Part shown: positions 42,464 through 51,662 of the stretch, one piece after another
Numbering within the stretch: the first letter of the stretch is position 1
Layout: every line of letters starts with the position of its first letter
Assembly: GCA_031373255.1 (NCBI GenBank)
Contig: JANMMJ010000057.1
Location: forward strand, 1 to 64,000
DNA: 64,000 nt
Direction: 5' to 3'
Origin: JANMMJ01 sp031373255
Lineage (GTDB): Bacteria > Pseudomonadota > Alphaproteobacteria > Rhizobiales > Aestuariivirgaceae
Position numbers and translations under genes: made by a program
Notes under the pieces: model-generated
The model's database searches: none
Told to the model about the DNA's origin: nothing
Seen by the model: only the letters and a program-made list of their open reading frames with translations

Positions 42464-44497
42464 TCAGGTGCTCGCGTTTCTGAGCCGGCGGTAGAGCAGG
42501 ATGCCCCTGCCCAGTGCCTCGCGCAGTCCATCGTTTAATGTCGGCTTGCGGTCCTTCAGTTCCATCAGTCTCAGGATGGCAACTTCCGCCGGACACGGCA
42601 ATTGCGATACCGGATCGAAGTAATGCGGATAGACCAGGAGCGAGATGGCCAGCAGTTCATCGATGTTGCGGACTCGGGTGCGGCGCGGAAACGTTTGGGC
42701 ATCGATCGTGAGTCCCCATCCAGCATAGAACGGCCGGCCGAAAGTCCGGACCGCCTTGCCGCGAATGAGCGCCTCGAATCCGGCAAGCGAGGTAAACACC
42801 GCCACTTCATCCGCCGCGTCAAGTGCAGCACCGATGGGCACGTCGCTGAACACCGCATTGCAAAGTGTGACCAGCGTCGTTTCTTCGATTTTCCCGGAGC
42901 GCCCCAGCCGCTCCACATCAGGATGCGGCTTGTAGATGACAAAGGCATCAGGATGTTCGGCCCTAACCCGCGCAAGGATCACTTCGTTGATGTTGCGCGC
43001 TGGATTGGATGAACTTTTCAGAACCGCCTCGTCATCGGCAACCTGGCCAATGACAAGGATCTTGCGCTGCGTTTCAGGGAGCATTGGAATGGCAGCCCCC
43101 GAAGACAAATTATATTTGCTGAGATTGTTCGCCACGATCTCGGCTTTCAGCCATGCGACCCGCTCAAGCTCGGCATCACTGACATCGTGTGTTTGAAGCA
43201 GATCCTCAAGATCGCTCTCATGCGAAGGATCGTAATAGATGCCCTTGCTGTCCAGGCTGAAGGAAAGCGATGGCGTCAATGCAGCGCCCAGTCCTGCCGA
43301 ACGCAGGAAGCCGTCTTCGGCTGAGATGAGCCGCAATCCCTGCGCATTGACAGCAGACCTCACCGCATTGGCGTCCTTGCCCCATGCTGCTATGGCGCGG
43401 CCTGTCTGCCGGGCCCTCCCGATGGCTTCATCAAGCGACCGCGTCATGACCGGCTCTGCCACCGGACCGTCGAAAATTCTTTCCAGCGGCTTCCGCTTCC
43501 AGCCCGGCATGCGATAAAACACCAGTGGCGTTGTGTTGCCGAGGTACAGCGCGCGGAGATAGGCAAGCTGGTCGATTGCCGTTTCGATCCCGATGGGATT
43601 TCGCGTCCAGGCATCGAAATAGTGCGAATACCTGAGATAGGCAGCGACAAAGATTTCCGCCAGGCTGGCGCGCCGCACACGTCGCGGCAGTGCGGCGTGA
43701 TCTTGTGTCAGGCCCCAGCCTGCGTAGAAGGGTGCACCGAAGCAATGGACTTCACGCCCGGCCATCAGCGCCTCGAAACCCAGTTGGCTTGATACCGTGT
43801 AGACCCGGCGCGCCCGCGCCAGCAGGTCCCATGGATTGCACGGCGTCGAGATGACCGTCACCCGAGGATCACCCGCATAGCGTGACAGAAATCCTCCCTT
43901 TTGACCGGTCACGGTCTCCGGGTGCAGCTTCAGGACAACTTGCGCGCCATCGGCATCACCCAGCGCCGCATCGACCATAAGGTCGAACGACGCTGCATTC
44001 GCGAGCCCGCCGGCGATGGAGGCATCGCCCACCGTCTGGTCGATGACCAGCGAGCATTGGTCCAATCCCGGATGAAAGGTCTCAGGCGCGGCATTATACT
44101 TCGACAGCCGAAGCCCGCGCAGTGTTGCCATCGCCGCTTCACCGCGCAGTCTTTCCTCAGCCGTTGTGCTTCCGCTTTCGATCTGGGATTCGAGATCGCT
44201 GGCCTGCCGCGCATCGTAGTAGATACCGGTCCGGTCCATCGCCATGGCGAGCGGCCGCATCGCATTTCCGGGCTTGATCGAGCGCAGGAAGCCGTCTTCG
44301 ATGGCGATATAGGGAATGCCGCTGCTGCGGGCCATGCGGCGCGCCCGGTCTGCTGTCGGCTTATGCCCCCATCCGGCGATCGCCGCGGCTTTTTGCGGCA
44401 ACCCGAAACTCCGCACCGGCTCGAGCCCCGTGAGAGACGCAACCTCTTGGCGCAGCCGCCATAGCCCTTGAGACAGAATGAGAATCTTGCCTGTCAT
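42464..44497 (-). CDS. kpsC: capsule polysaccharide beta-Kdo transferase KpsC
   Basis: 677 aa, the usual length. Two related halves are visible. The first (about 1-330) has IAIEDGFLRSIKPG and CNPWDLLARARRVYTVSSQLGFEALMAGREVHCFGAPFYAGWGLT; the second (about 335-677) has LRLISAEDGFLRSAG and IGAALDAADEVAVFTSLAGFEALIRGKAVRTFGRPFYAGWGLT. KpsC is a two-module enzyme that extends the poly-Kdo linker of group 2 capsules with alternating linkages. The gene follows kpsS by 6 bases. The kps ABC exporter genes are not in this window. Confidence 0.92.
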   Translation of the reverse strand: MTGKILILSQGLWRLRQEVASLTGLEPVRSFGLPQKAAAIAGWGHKPTADRARRMARSSGIPYIAIEDGFLRSIKPGNAMRPLAMAMDRTGIYYDARQASDLESQIESGSTTAEERLRGEAAMATLRGLRLSKYNAAPETFHPGLDQCSLVIDQTVGDASIAGGLANAASFDLMVDAALGDADGAQVVLKLHPETVTGQKGGFLSRYAGDPRVTVISTPCNPWDLLARARRVYTVSSQLGFEALMAGREVHCFGAPFYAGWGLTQDHAALPRRVRRASLAEIFVAAYLRYSHYFDAWTRNPIGIETAIDQLAYLRALYLGNTTPLVFYRMPGWKRKPLERIFDGPVAEPVMTRSLDEAIGRARQTGRAIAAWGKDANAVRSAVNAQGLRLISAEDGFLRSAGLGAALTPSLSFSLDSKGIYYDPSHESDLEDLLQTHDVSDAELERVAWLKAEIVANNLSKYNLSSGAAIPMLPETQRKILVIGQVADDEAVLKSSSNPARNINEVILARVRAEHPDAFVIYKPHPDVERLGRSGKIEETTLVTLCNAVFSDVPIGAALDAADEVAVFTSLAGFEALIRGKAVRTFGRPFYAGWGLTIDAQTFPRRTRVRNIDELLAISLLVYPHYFDPVSQLPCPAEVAILRLMELKDRKPTLNDGLREALGRGILLYRRLRNAST

Positions 44498-44503
44498 CGC
44501 CCC

Positions 44504-45703
44504 TCATTGTGCGCCGGTTATCTTGTCGTGAACAGCCTTCGCCATCTGCGCCCATGTCGGCCGGTAATAGAAACTGCCGGCAATCAGGTGATGCCGCTTG
44601 AGGTAGGCGATGAAACGTTTGGAAAGGGCCTTGTCGGGAATCAGGGGATTGGTCCAGAATCTGTCGAGGTCGGCGATTGAAGCTTCCACATCGGCAAGTC
44701 CTGCAATTCCATAGAAGGCGCGCCCGAGCGCTATCACCGGAACACCGCCCTGGATGGCAACAATGCCCGACGTACTGTTGATGGTGACGAGCCCCTTGGC
44801 GCTCCGCACCAGCGGCGCAAGCGGCCGCGATTGCAGGATGCGCGTGCGCTTTTCGATGCCAAGTGCGGTGGCAACTTCCAGGACCTTCTGTTCATAGTCG
44901 CGATGCCCGCGGTCCATCGGATGTATCTTGAAAACCAGGAGATCGTCGGGGGCTGCATGCTTGGCAAACGATGTGGCCGTTTCGCGGATGAATTCGGGAT
45001 TGCGCCAGCGCCTGCCATGGCGGATCAGCTGCATATCGTCGTGAACCTGCAAGGCCACGAGGAAATAGGGGGGCGGCTTGTCCGAGGTCAATTCCTGAAG
45101 CACGGCTTCATCGGCACTCTTGTGTTTGAGAAGCCGCGTGTAGCAGCGGATCCAGTAGGCAGCTTCGCGAAAGAGTGGCCGGCGGCGGTGATGCACATAT
45201 TTCGGAAAAAGCCAGCGCCCCGCCGTCTTGGCGGTAAAATATAGGATCGCCGTCCTGGCAACCCGGTCGAAGTGCGATGGCAATTCCTCCGCGGGTTCCG
45301 GCTCAGTAGGATCGGAAAACGCCTCGGCTTTTCGTGGAACCGGCGAATTGGCGTTGTTGCCGTTAAGCTCGAAAGTCACGTAGTCGGGCCGGACATAGCC
45401 TTCCTCGAAACAGTAGACGGGAACATCAAGCGCCCGCGCCACCTGCACCGCAACGCGATGGATCGGCCGCTGGTCGCCGAAGAGAATGATCGCGTCCGGG
45501 CGCCAGTCGCCGATCAGACTGCGCAACCACTCGCGCCAGTGATGATGGCCCATCCGATAGTTGATTGATTGGAATCCGGTAGAAAAAGCCAGGTCGCCGG
45601 CATTGAAGTTGATTTTCTTGACATCATGGCCGCGTCCCGCGAGTTCGCGCGCAAGTACGGTGAAGAAGCCGCCGAACGGCCCCTGCAAAAGCAAAATCCT
45701 CAC
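44504..45703 (-). CDS. kpsS: capsule polysaccharide beta-Kdo transferase KpsS
   Basis: 399 aa. N-terminus MRILLLQGPFGGFFTVLARELAGRGHDVKKINFNAGDLAF, then VYCFEEGYVRPDYVTFELNGNNANSP, PPYFLVALQVHDDMQLIRHG, and GLVTINSTSGIVAIQGGVPVIALGRAFYGIAGL, all KpsS hallmarks. KpsS places the first beta-Kdo on phosphatidylglycerol for group 2 capsules. Directly upstream of kpsC and likely co-transcribed. A poly-Kdo linker pair in a locus that otherwise looks Wzx/Wzy-dependent is notable. Confidence 0.92.
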   Translation of the reverse strand: MRILLLQGPFGGFFTVLARELAGRGHDVKKINFNAGDLAFSTGFQSINYRMGHHHWREWLRSLIGDWRPDAIILFGDQRPIHRVAVQVARALDVPVYCFEEGYVRPDYVTFELNGNNANSPVPRKAEAFSDPTEPEPAEELPSHFDRVARTAILYFTAKTAGRWLFPKYVHHRRRPLFREAAYWIRCYTRLLKHKSADEAVLQELTSDKPPPYFLVALQVHDDMQLIRHGRRWRNPEFIRETATSFAKHAAPDDLLVFKIHPMDRGHRDYEQKVLEVATALGIEKRTRILQSRPLAPLVRSAKGLVTINSTSGIVAIQGGVPVIALGRAFYGIAGLADVEASIADLDRFWTNPLIPDKALSKRFIAYLKRHHLIAGSFYYRPTWAQMAKAVHDKITGAQ

Positions 45704-45839
45704 CGATTCCTACCCCGGATATCCTTACGGCTCGTCAACTGACTGGTATTGACAAGAAGCCGCGCCGTCAAGGCGCGCCCATGTGGCGTATGGCCCGAGT
45801 TGGGTCTATTCAAGGCGGCCCTGAGGGAGTGTTGCCAGC

Positions 45840-47135
45840 ATGCTGTTTGATCTTCTCGTCACCAATGCAAGGCTGCCGGATAGCAGCCGGGAAACCAACA
45901 TACTGTGTGCAAACGGCAAAATTGCCGATATCGGCCCCGGAGTTTCGGCACCCGCAGCCGCAACCATCGACGCACGTGGCTACCTCGTCTCGCCGCCCTT
46001 TATCGACTCGCACTTTCACATGGATGCCACGCTTTCGCTGGGAATTCCACGTCTCAATCGTTCCGGCACCCTGCTCGAGGGCATAGCACTTTGGGGCGAG
46101 CTCAAGCAGGTCATCACCCACGAAGCCGTGGCCGAGCGTGCCCTGCGCTACATCGATCTTGCCGTAGCACAGGGAATTGGCGCCATCCGCACCCATGTAG
46201 ACGTCTGCGACGATCGCCTGCTCTGTGTTGAAGCCCTGTTAGAGGTCCGCAAGCGCGTCGCCGGCTATCTCGACCTGCAGATCGTCGCCTTCCCCCAGGA
46301 CGGGTTTTATCGCTCAAATACCGCCCGCCAGAATGTGCTTCGCGCCCTCGATATGGGCGTCGATGTCGTCGGCGGCATCCCGCATTTTGAACGGACCATG
46401 GCAGATGGCGCGGCAAGCCTGAGGGAGCTTTGCGAGATTGCTGAAAAGCGCGGCCTGCTCGTCGATATCCACTGCGACGAGACCGACGATCCGCAATCGC
46501 GGCATATAGAAGCCCTGGCCTGCGAAACGCAGCGATTGGGTCTCCAGGGCCGCGTGGTCGGATCGCATTTGACCTCCATGCACTCGATGGACAATTACTA
46601 CGTCTCGAAGCTGATCCCGTTGATCGTCGAAGCAGGCGTCCACGCCACGCCAAATCCGCTGATCAACATCACATTGCAGGGCCGCCACGATACATATCCC
46701 AAGCGCCGCGGCATGACCCGCGTGCCAGAATTGCGCGCCGCGGGCGTCAACGTCTCTTTCGGCCACGACTGCGTCATGGATCCCTGGTACAGCCAGGGTC
46801 AGGGCGACATGCTCGAGGTCGCGTCCATGGGTCTCCACGTTGCCCAGATGACCAGCCAGGAGGCCATGCGCTGGTGCTTTGACGCGGTAACGGTCAACCC
46901 GGCCAAGGCCATGCATCTTGAGGACTATGGCCTTGCAAAAGGCTGCAACGCCGATTTCGTCATCCTGCAGGCCCGCAATCCCGTGGAGGCGATCCGCCTC
47001 AAGGCCAATCGCCTTTATGTTGTCCGCAAGGGCCGCGTCATCGCCGAAACGCCTGAGCGTATCGCCCATCTTCATCTCGAGGACCGGCCGAAAACCGTCA
47101 ACGGTGCCGAATATGCGCCGAAGGTGGAGGCGTAG
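45840..47135 (+). CDS. cytosine-deaminase-like amidohydrolase
   Basis: 431 aa. Amidohydrolase-fold enzyme with metal ligands in PPFIDSHFHMDATLSLG, HCDETDDP and FGHDCVMDPWYSQGQGDMLEVA, all in the order and spacing of cytosine deaminase (CodA). It would convert cytosine to uracil with release of ammonia; a related substrate such as isoguanine or a triazine is possible. It is convergent with rutR (11 bases between stops) and lies beside the pyrimidine uptake and degradation genes. ATG 45840 has GGGAGTG upstream. Confidence 0.88.
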   Translation: MLFDLLVTNARLPDSSRETNILCANGKIADIGPGVSAPAAATIDARGYLVSPPFIDSHFHMDATLSLGIPRLNRSGTLLEGIALWGELKQVITHEAVAERALRYIDLAVAQGIGAIRTHVDVCDDRLLCVEALLEVRKRVAGYLDLQIVAFPQDGFYRSNTARQNVLRALDMGVDVVGGIPHFERTMADGAASLRELCEIAEKRGLLVDIHCDETDDPQSRHIEALACETQRLGLQGRVVGSHLTSMHSMDNYYVSKLIPLIVEAGVHATPNPLINITLQGRHDTYPKRRGMTRVPELRAAGVNVSFGHDCVMDPWYSQGQGDMLEVASMGLHVAQMTSQEAMRWCFDAVTVNPAKAMHLEDYGLAKGCNADFVILQARNPVEAIRLKANRLYVVRKGRVIAETPERIAHLHLEDRPKTVNGAEYAPKVEA

Positions 47136-47146
47136 GTCCCGACCCG

Positions 47147-47764
47147 TCAGCGCGGGCGAAGGCCATCCAGGAAAAGCCGGAGCACCGCGTCCGTGGCATT
47201 GCCCGCCCGCCCACTGCTCACCGCCTGAACCTGCACGTCGAAATCGGCATAGTGCTGGGTCACGGCCCAGATGGCGAAGATCAAATGATAGGGATCGACG
47301 GGCGCGATCTTGCCCTCCGCAATCCACTGCCGGACATTGGCGGTCTTGCCCTCGACGAGTTCACGCAAGGGCCCCTGAAGAAAAGGTGCGATCATCGGCG
47401 CGCCATGCAGGATTTCATTGGCAAAGAGCCGGGAGGCTTTCGGATTGTTGCGCGACATGTCGAGCTTGGCTGAAATATAGCGCGTCAACTGATCTACCGG
47501 ATCGCCATCGGGATCGAGCGCTTCCAGCGGCTTCAGCCAATCTGTGAGTGTATGCTCGAGCAACGCCACATAGATGTCTTCCTTGCGCCGGAAGTAATAC
47601 AGGAGGTTTGGCTTCGACATGTTTGCCAGCCGGGCGATCTGGTCCACGGTCGCACCGCGGAAACCGAAGGCTGAAAAGACTTCAAGCGCCGCATCGAGAA
47701 TGATTTCCCGGTTGGCTGCCTGGATGCGTGTTCCCCGGATTAGTTTCGGCTTGGCTGTTCCCAT
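47147..47764 (-). CDS. rutR: RutR-type TetR family regulator of pyrimidine metabolism
   Basis: 205 aa from ATG 47764; the frame extends to 47878 but the extra residues are not protein-like. DNA-binding domain: REIILDAALEVFSAFGFRGATVDQIARLANMSKPNLLYYFRRKEDIY, very close to E. coli RutR. The C-terminal part has the YCDAF_07-type fold of the family. RutR binds uracil or thymine and releases the TTGACCAnnTGGTCAA box. Such a box lies 20 bases before this gene, in the shared region with the ABC transporter operon, so it should control both. Confidence 0.9.
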   Translation of the reverse strand: MGTAKPKLIRGTRIQAANREIILDAALEVFSAFGFRGATVDQIARLANMSKPNLLYYFRRKEDIYVALLEHTLTDWLKPLEALDPDGDPVDQLTRYISAKLDMSRNNPKASRLFANEILHGAPMIAPFLQGPLRELVEGKTANVRQWIAEGKIAPVDPYHLIFAIWAVTQHYADFDVQVQAVSSGRAGNATDAVLRLFLDGLRPR

Positions 47765-47783
47765 GACTGCATTCTCAAATTTC

Positions 47784-47799
47784 TTGATCAAATGGTCAA
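47784..47799. promoter_or_regulatory. RutR box between rutR and the ABC importer
   Basis: TTGATCAAATGGTCAA matches the RutR consensus TTGACCAnnTGGTCAA with one change in the left half. It lies between the divergent rutR (start 47764) and the transporter ATPase (start 47847). Confidence 0.85.
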
Positions 47800-47846
47800 G
47801 AACGCCTAGCGTTTCATGCATAACAAGATCGGCCTGGGGAGGCAAA

Positions 47847-48626
47847 ATGACGGCTGAGGCCGTAATCGCGGCAAGCAACCTGAGCCTGACTTTTGCGACT
47901 GCCGACGGGCCGGTTTATGCGCTCTCCAACGTCGATCTCACCGTGCAGGAAGGCGATTTCGTCTCGTTCATTGGCCCCTCGGGCTGCGGCAAGACAACGC
48001 TCTTGCGCGTCATCGCCGACCTGGAACAGGCATCATCGGGCACGATTTCAGTGAACGGCATGAGCCCCCATCAGGCACGCCTGAACCAGGCCTACGGTTA
48101 CGTGTTCCAGGCGCCGGCCCTTTACCCCTGGCGCACCGTCGAGAAAAATGTTGGTCTTCCGCTCGAAATCATGAATCTCGACAATGCCGCCGAGCGCGTC
48201 CGCCAGAATCTTGAACTGGTGAATCTCACGGGCTTCGAGAAGAAATTTCCCTGGCAGCTTTCGGGCGGCATGCAGCAGCGCGTTTCGATTGCCCGCGCCC
48301 TCGCCTTCGATCCGAAATTGCTGCTGATGGACGAACCTTTCGGCGCGCTGGACGAGATCGTCCGCGACAAGCTGAATGTGCAGCTTCTCGAACTCTGGGA
48401 TCGGACCAGGAAAACTGTGGTCTTCGTGACCCACTCAATTCCCGAAGCCGTCTTCCTGTCCACCAAGATCATTGTCATGTCGCCTCGTCCCGGCCGGGTC
48501 ACCGATGTGATCGAAACCAACCTGCCGCGCTTGCGTTCATTGGATATCCGCGAGACGCCAGCCTTTCTGGAGATTGCCCATCGCGTTCGCGAGGGCCTCA
48601 AGGCAGGGCACAGCTATGAGGATTGA
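47847..48626 (+). CDS. ABC transporter ATP-binding protein (nitrate/taurine/pyrimidine type)
   Basis: 259 aa from ATG 47847 with GGGGAGGC before it; the longer open frame is antisense to rutR. All ABC motifs are present: Walker A GPSGCGKTT, signature LSGGMQQRVSIARALAFDP, Walker B LLLMDEP, and H-loop FVTHSIPEA. The type with VFQAPALYPWRTVEKN is that of the SsuB/TauB group. It partners with the two permeases and the binding protein that follow. The RutR box upstream makes a pyrimidine or related nucleobase the likely cargo. Confidence 0.92.
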   Translation: MTAEAVIAASNLSLTFATADGPVYALSNVDLTVQEGDFVSFIGPSGCGKTTLLRVIADLEQASSGTISVNGMSPHQARLNQAYGYVFQAPALYPWRTVEKNVGLPLEIMNLDNAAERVRQNLELVNLTGFEKKFPWQLSGGMQQRVSIARALAFDPKLLLMDEPFGALDEIVRDKLNVQLLELWDRTRKTVVFVTHSIPEAVFLSTKIIVMSPRPGRVTDVIETNLPRLRSLDIRETPAFLEIAHRVREGLKAGHSYED

Positions 48627-48637
48627 GGAGAGCCCTC

Positions 48638-49534
48638 ATGGCTGAAGCAGCTGCTATCAAAACCGCTGCAAAGTCCGAAGGCCAATTCGTCCCGGTACTG
48701 ACGATCTGCCTTTTCATTCTTGTCATCTGGTATCTGGCCGCGATACCGATGAACTGGGTGGTGACTGAGGCGAAGATCGAAGCGGCGGGCGGCGGCCTGT
48801 GGAACACCCTGGCAATCTCGTGGAATCACGAGCGGCCCGTCATCCCGGCACCCCATCAGGTGGCCGGCGAATTGTGGAACAGTGTTTTCACCATAGCGCC
48901 ATGGAAGGTGAAATCACTGGTCTATCATCTGTGGGTAACGCTTTCCTCCACGCTCTTCGGTTTCATCCAGGGAACATTGCTCGGAATTGCGCTTGCCATC
49001 GGTATCGTCCATGTGCGCTCGCTTGAGAAAAGCCTGATGCCCTGGATCATTGCGTCGCAAACCATTCCCATCCTTGCCATAGCGCCGATGATCATCGTCG
49101 TTCTCGGCAAGACCGGGCTGCCGGATATCGTCACCAAATCGATCATCTCGACCTATCTGTGCTTCTTCCCGGTGGCGATCGGCATGGTCAAGGGCCTGCG
49201 CTCGCCCGATACCCTGCAGCTTGACCTCATGCGTACCTACAATGCGACTGCGGCACAGGTGTTGTGGAAACTACGCTTCCCTTCCGCCGTGCCCTATCTC
49301 TTTGCATCGCTCAAGGTATCGGTGGCCATAGCACTGACCGGCGCCATCGTCGCCGAACTGCCAACCGGTGCCGTGTCGGGCATTGGCGCGCGGCTGCTGC
49401 AGGGCTCTTACTACGGACAGACTCTTCAGATCTGGGCTGCGCTTTTTATTGCGGCTTTTGCCGCGGCAATGCTGGTTTGGCTGCTGGGCACACTTGAGGG
49501 CATGAACCGTCGCCGCATGGGAGCATCGGCGTGA
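48638..49534 (+). CDS. ABC transporter permease (first)
   Basis: 298 aa from ATG 48638, with GAGGAGAG upstream. Six membrane segments and the permease EAA loop (MRTYNATAAQVLWKLRFPSAVPYLFASLKVSVAIALTGAIVAELPTG), typical of the SsuC/TauC family. It overlaps the next permease by one base (TGATG) and acts with it as a heterodimer. Confidence 0.92.
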   Translation: MAEAAAIKTAAKSEGQFVPVLTICLFILVIWYLAAIPMNWVVTEAKIEAAGGGLWNTLAISWNHERPVIPAPHQVAGELWNSVFTIAPWKVKSLVYHLWVTLSSTLFGFIQGTLLGIALAIGIVHVRSLEKSLMPWIIASQTIPILAIAPMIIVVLGKTGLPDIVTKSIISTYLCFFPVAIGMVKGLRSPDTLQLDLMRTYNATAAQVLWKLRFPSAVPYLFASLKVSVAIALTGAIVAELPTGAVSGIGARLLQGSYYGQTLQIWAALFIAAFAAAMLVWLLGTLEGMNRRRMGASA

Positions 49535-50499
49535 TGGCAGGCGCATTGCCCCGTGCCGTCTCTATCCTCGCCGTATTGCTGGCTATGGCCGTCACCGTCT
49601 ACCTGTCCTTAGCCAGCGTTGAGCCGCTCAAGGGCGGCTACTGGACACTCTCGCTTCTATTCATGGTCGCGGGCTGGGCCATTGCCTGGGCGCTGGGATG
49701 GGTCATCGACCTGGTCATGACCGGAGCCAGGGCGCCGCCGCGGCTGACCAGCCTGATGATTCCTGCCTTGTTTGGTGTCGTTGTGATCGTCGCCTGGGAA
49801 TATTATGTGGCTGGATCGAAAATCCCTCTGGTTCTCTTGCCGGCCCCTTCGCAGATCTGGGAAAAGCTGGTGAATTCCATCCCCACCATTGCCGCCGACT
49901 TCCGCCAGACATTCATCCGCGCGGTCATCCCCGGCTGGCTGATCGGTTGCCTTTCGGGATTTGTCGTGGCCCTGATGTGTGACCGCGTGGATTTCCTCAG
50001 GCGTGGATTGCTGCCGCTTGGAAATCTCGTGGCAGCCCTGCCGATCGTCGGAGTGGCCCCAATCATGGTCATGTGGTTCGGCTTCGACTGGCAGTCAAAG
50101 GCCGCCATGGTTGTCGTCATGACGTTCTTCCCGATGCTGATCAATACGCTGGCAGGCCTTGCCGCCGCCGGGCGCATGGAGCTGGACCTGATGCACTCCT
50201 ATGGCGCGTCATGGCTGCAAACGCTGCTCAAGCTCAGGCTTCCGGCCGCCATGCCCTTCATCTTCAATGCCCTCAAGATCAACTCGACTCTGGCGCTGAT
50301 TGGAGCCATCGTGGCAGAATTCTTCGGAACACCCATCGTTGGCATGGGCTTCCGGATGTCGACCGAAGTGGGCCGTCAGGGCCTCGACATGGTTTGGGCC
50401 GAAATCGCCGTGGCAGCACTGGCGGGGTCGGCATTTTACGGGATCCTCACGCTGATTGAGCGGGGGGTCACATTCTGGCATCCGTCCTACAGGCAGTAG
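49534..50499 (+). CDS. ABC transporter permease (second)
   Basis: 321 aa from ATG 49534 (GTG 49531 is an alternative in the same frame). The EAA loop reads MHSYGASWLQTLLKLRLPAAMPFIFNALKINSTLALIGAIVAEFFGTP. N-terminal part adds two extra hydrophobic segments before the core, so the protein is somewhat longer than usual. It should pair with the first permease. Confidence 0.92.
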   Translation: MAGALPRAVSILAVLLAMAVTVYLSLASVEPLKGGYWTLSLLFMVAGWAIAWALGWVIDLVMTGARAPPRLTSLMIPALFGVVVIVAWEYYVAGSKIPLVLLPAPSQIWEKLVNSIPTIAADFRQTFIRAVIPGWLIGCLSGFVVALMCDRVDFLRRGLLPLGNLVAALPIVGVAPIMVMWFGFDWQSKAAMVVVMTFFPMLINTLAGLAAAGRMELDLMHSYGASWLQTLLKLRLPAAMPFIFNALKINSTLALIGAIVAEFFGTPIVGMGFRMSTEVGRQGLDMVWAEIAVAALAGSAFYGILTLIERGVTFWHPSYRQ

Positions 50500-50524
50500 G
50501 CGGCAACAAGGAGGACTACGAACA

Positions 50525-51517
50525 ATGAAAAAATATTTGTTGGCTGCGGCAGCGGCGGGCGCTTTGATGATGTCGTCCGTTTCGGCCTGGGCCGAAAGCG
50601 TGACATTGCAGCTCAAGTGGGTCACCCAGGCGCAGTTCGCCGGTTATTACGTGGCCCAGGCCAAGGGCTTCTACAAGGATGCCGGGCTCGATGTCACGAT
50701 CAAGGCGGGCGGGCCCGACATTGCGCCGGAACAGGTGATTGCCGGTGGCGGCGCCGATGTCATCGTCGACTGGATGCCTGCCGCGCTCGCCTCGCGTGAG
50801 AAGGGCAACATGCTGGTCAATATCGCCCAGCCGTTCAAGCGCTCGGGCATGATGCTCACCTGCCGGAAGGAAACCGGCATCACCAAGCCGGAAGAGTTCA
50901 AGGGCAAGACCCTCGGCGTATGGTTCTTCGGCAATGAATATCCCTTCCTCTCTTGGATGAGCCAGCTTGGCATTCCGACCACAGGAGGTGCCGATGGCGT
51001 CACCGTTCTCAAGCAGGGCTTCAATGTAGACCCACTGCTCCAGAAGCAGGCCGACTGCATCTCCACCATGACCTATAACGAGTATTGGCAGGTGATAGAG
51101 GCCGGCATGAAGGCCGAGGACCTGGTTGTCTTCAAGTACGAGGATCAGGGCGTCGCCACGCTCGAAGACGGCCTCTATGCGCTGGAAGACAAACTGAAGG
51201 ATCCGGCATTCGTCGCGACCATGGCGAAATTCGTCAAGGCCTCGATGAAGGGCTGGGACTATGCCCGCGCCAATAAGGACGAGGCGGTGAAGATCGTGCT
51301 CGAGAACGACGCATCGGGTTCGCAGACCGAGGGCCACCAGTCGACCATGATGGACGAAATCAACAAGCTCACCGAAGGCTCCGATGGCTCGCTCGACGCC
51401 GCTGCCGCCGAGCGCACCGTGGAAACCTTGATGAAGGGCGGCTCCGATCCGGTCATCACCAAGAAGCCGGAAGGTGCGTGGACCACCGCCGTGACCGACG
51501 CCGCCAAGGCGATGTAA
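50525..51517 (+). CDS. ABC transporter substrate-binding protein (NMT1/THI5-like)
   Basis: 330 aa from ATG 50525, with GGAGGAC upstream. A signal peptide (MKKYLLAAAAAGALMMSSVSAWA) is followed by the NMT1-type fold: LQLKWVTQAQFAGYYVAQAKGFYKDAGLDVTI and GGADVIVDWMPAALASREKG. Relatives bind hydroxymethylpyrimidine precursors or other pyrimidines. Placed in a RutR-controlled operon before a dihydropyrimidinase, it probably binds a pyrimidine or its reduced form. A strong hairpin stands after it. Confidence 0.9.
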   Translation: MKKYLLAAAAAGALMMSSVSAWAESVTLQLKWVTQAQFAGYYVAQAKGFYKDAGLDVTIKAGGPDIAPEQVIAGGGADVIVDWMPAALASREKGNMLVNIAQPFKRSGMMLTCRKETGITKPEEFKGKTLGVWFFGNEYPFLSWMSQLGIPTTGGADGVTVLKQGFNVDPLLQKQADCISTMTYNEYWQVIEAGMKAEDLVVFKYEDQGVATLEDGLYALEDKLKDPAFVATMAKFVKASMKGWDYARANKDEAVKIVLENDASGSQTEGHQSTMMDEINKLTEGSDGSLDAAAAERTVETLMKGGSDPVITKKPEGAWTTAVTDAAKAM

Positions 51518-51532
51518 CAATCGTTATCGCTT

Positions 51533-51558
51533 CGGGAGAGCCATTTGAGGCTCTCCCG
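51533..51558 (+). terminator. hairpin after the ABC importer operon
   Basis: CGGGAGAGCC and GGCTCTCCCG make a perfect 10-base stem around ATTTGA, 15 bases beyond the stop. It should separate the transporter operon from the toxin-antitoxin pair. Confidence 0.8.
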
Positions 51559-51632
51559 GATGTCACAAAATTCAAAGAAACAGCGGAGGAATTCGGCTGG
51601 GCCTCCTTGCCGTAGTCGTCAATTTGTTCTAT

Positions 51633-51648
51633 GTAGTGATTTCACTAC
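51633..51648. promoter_or_regulatory. inverted repeat before the toxin-antitoxin pair
   Basis: GTAGTGATTTCACTAC is a perfect palindrome with 7-base arms and two central bases, 15 bases before the antitoxin start. Such sites are commonly bound by the antitoxin or the complex to repress their own promoter. Confidence 0.75.
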
Positions 51649-51662
51649 TTTGGAACTCTCCT

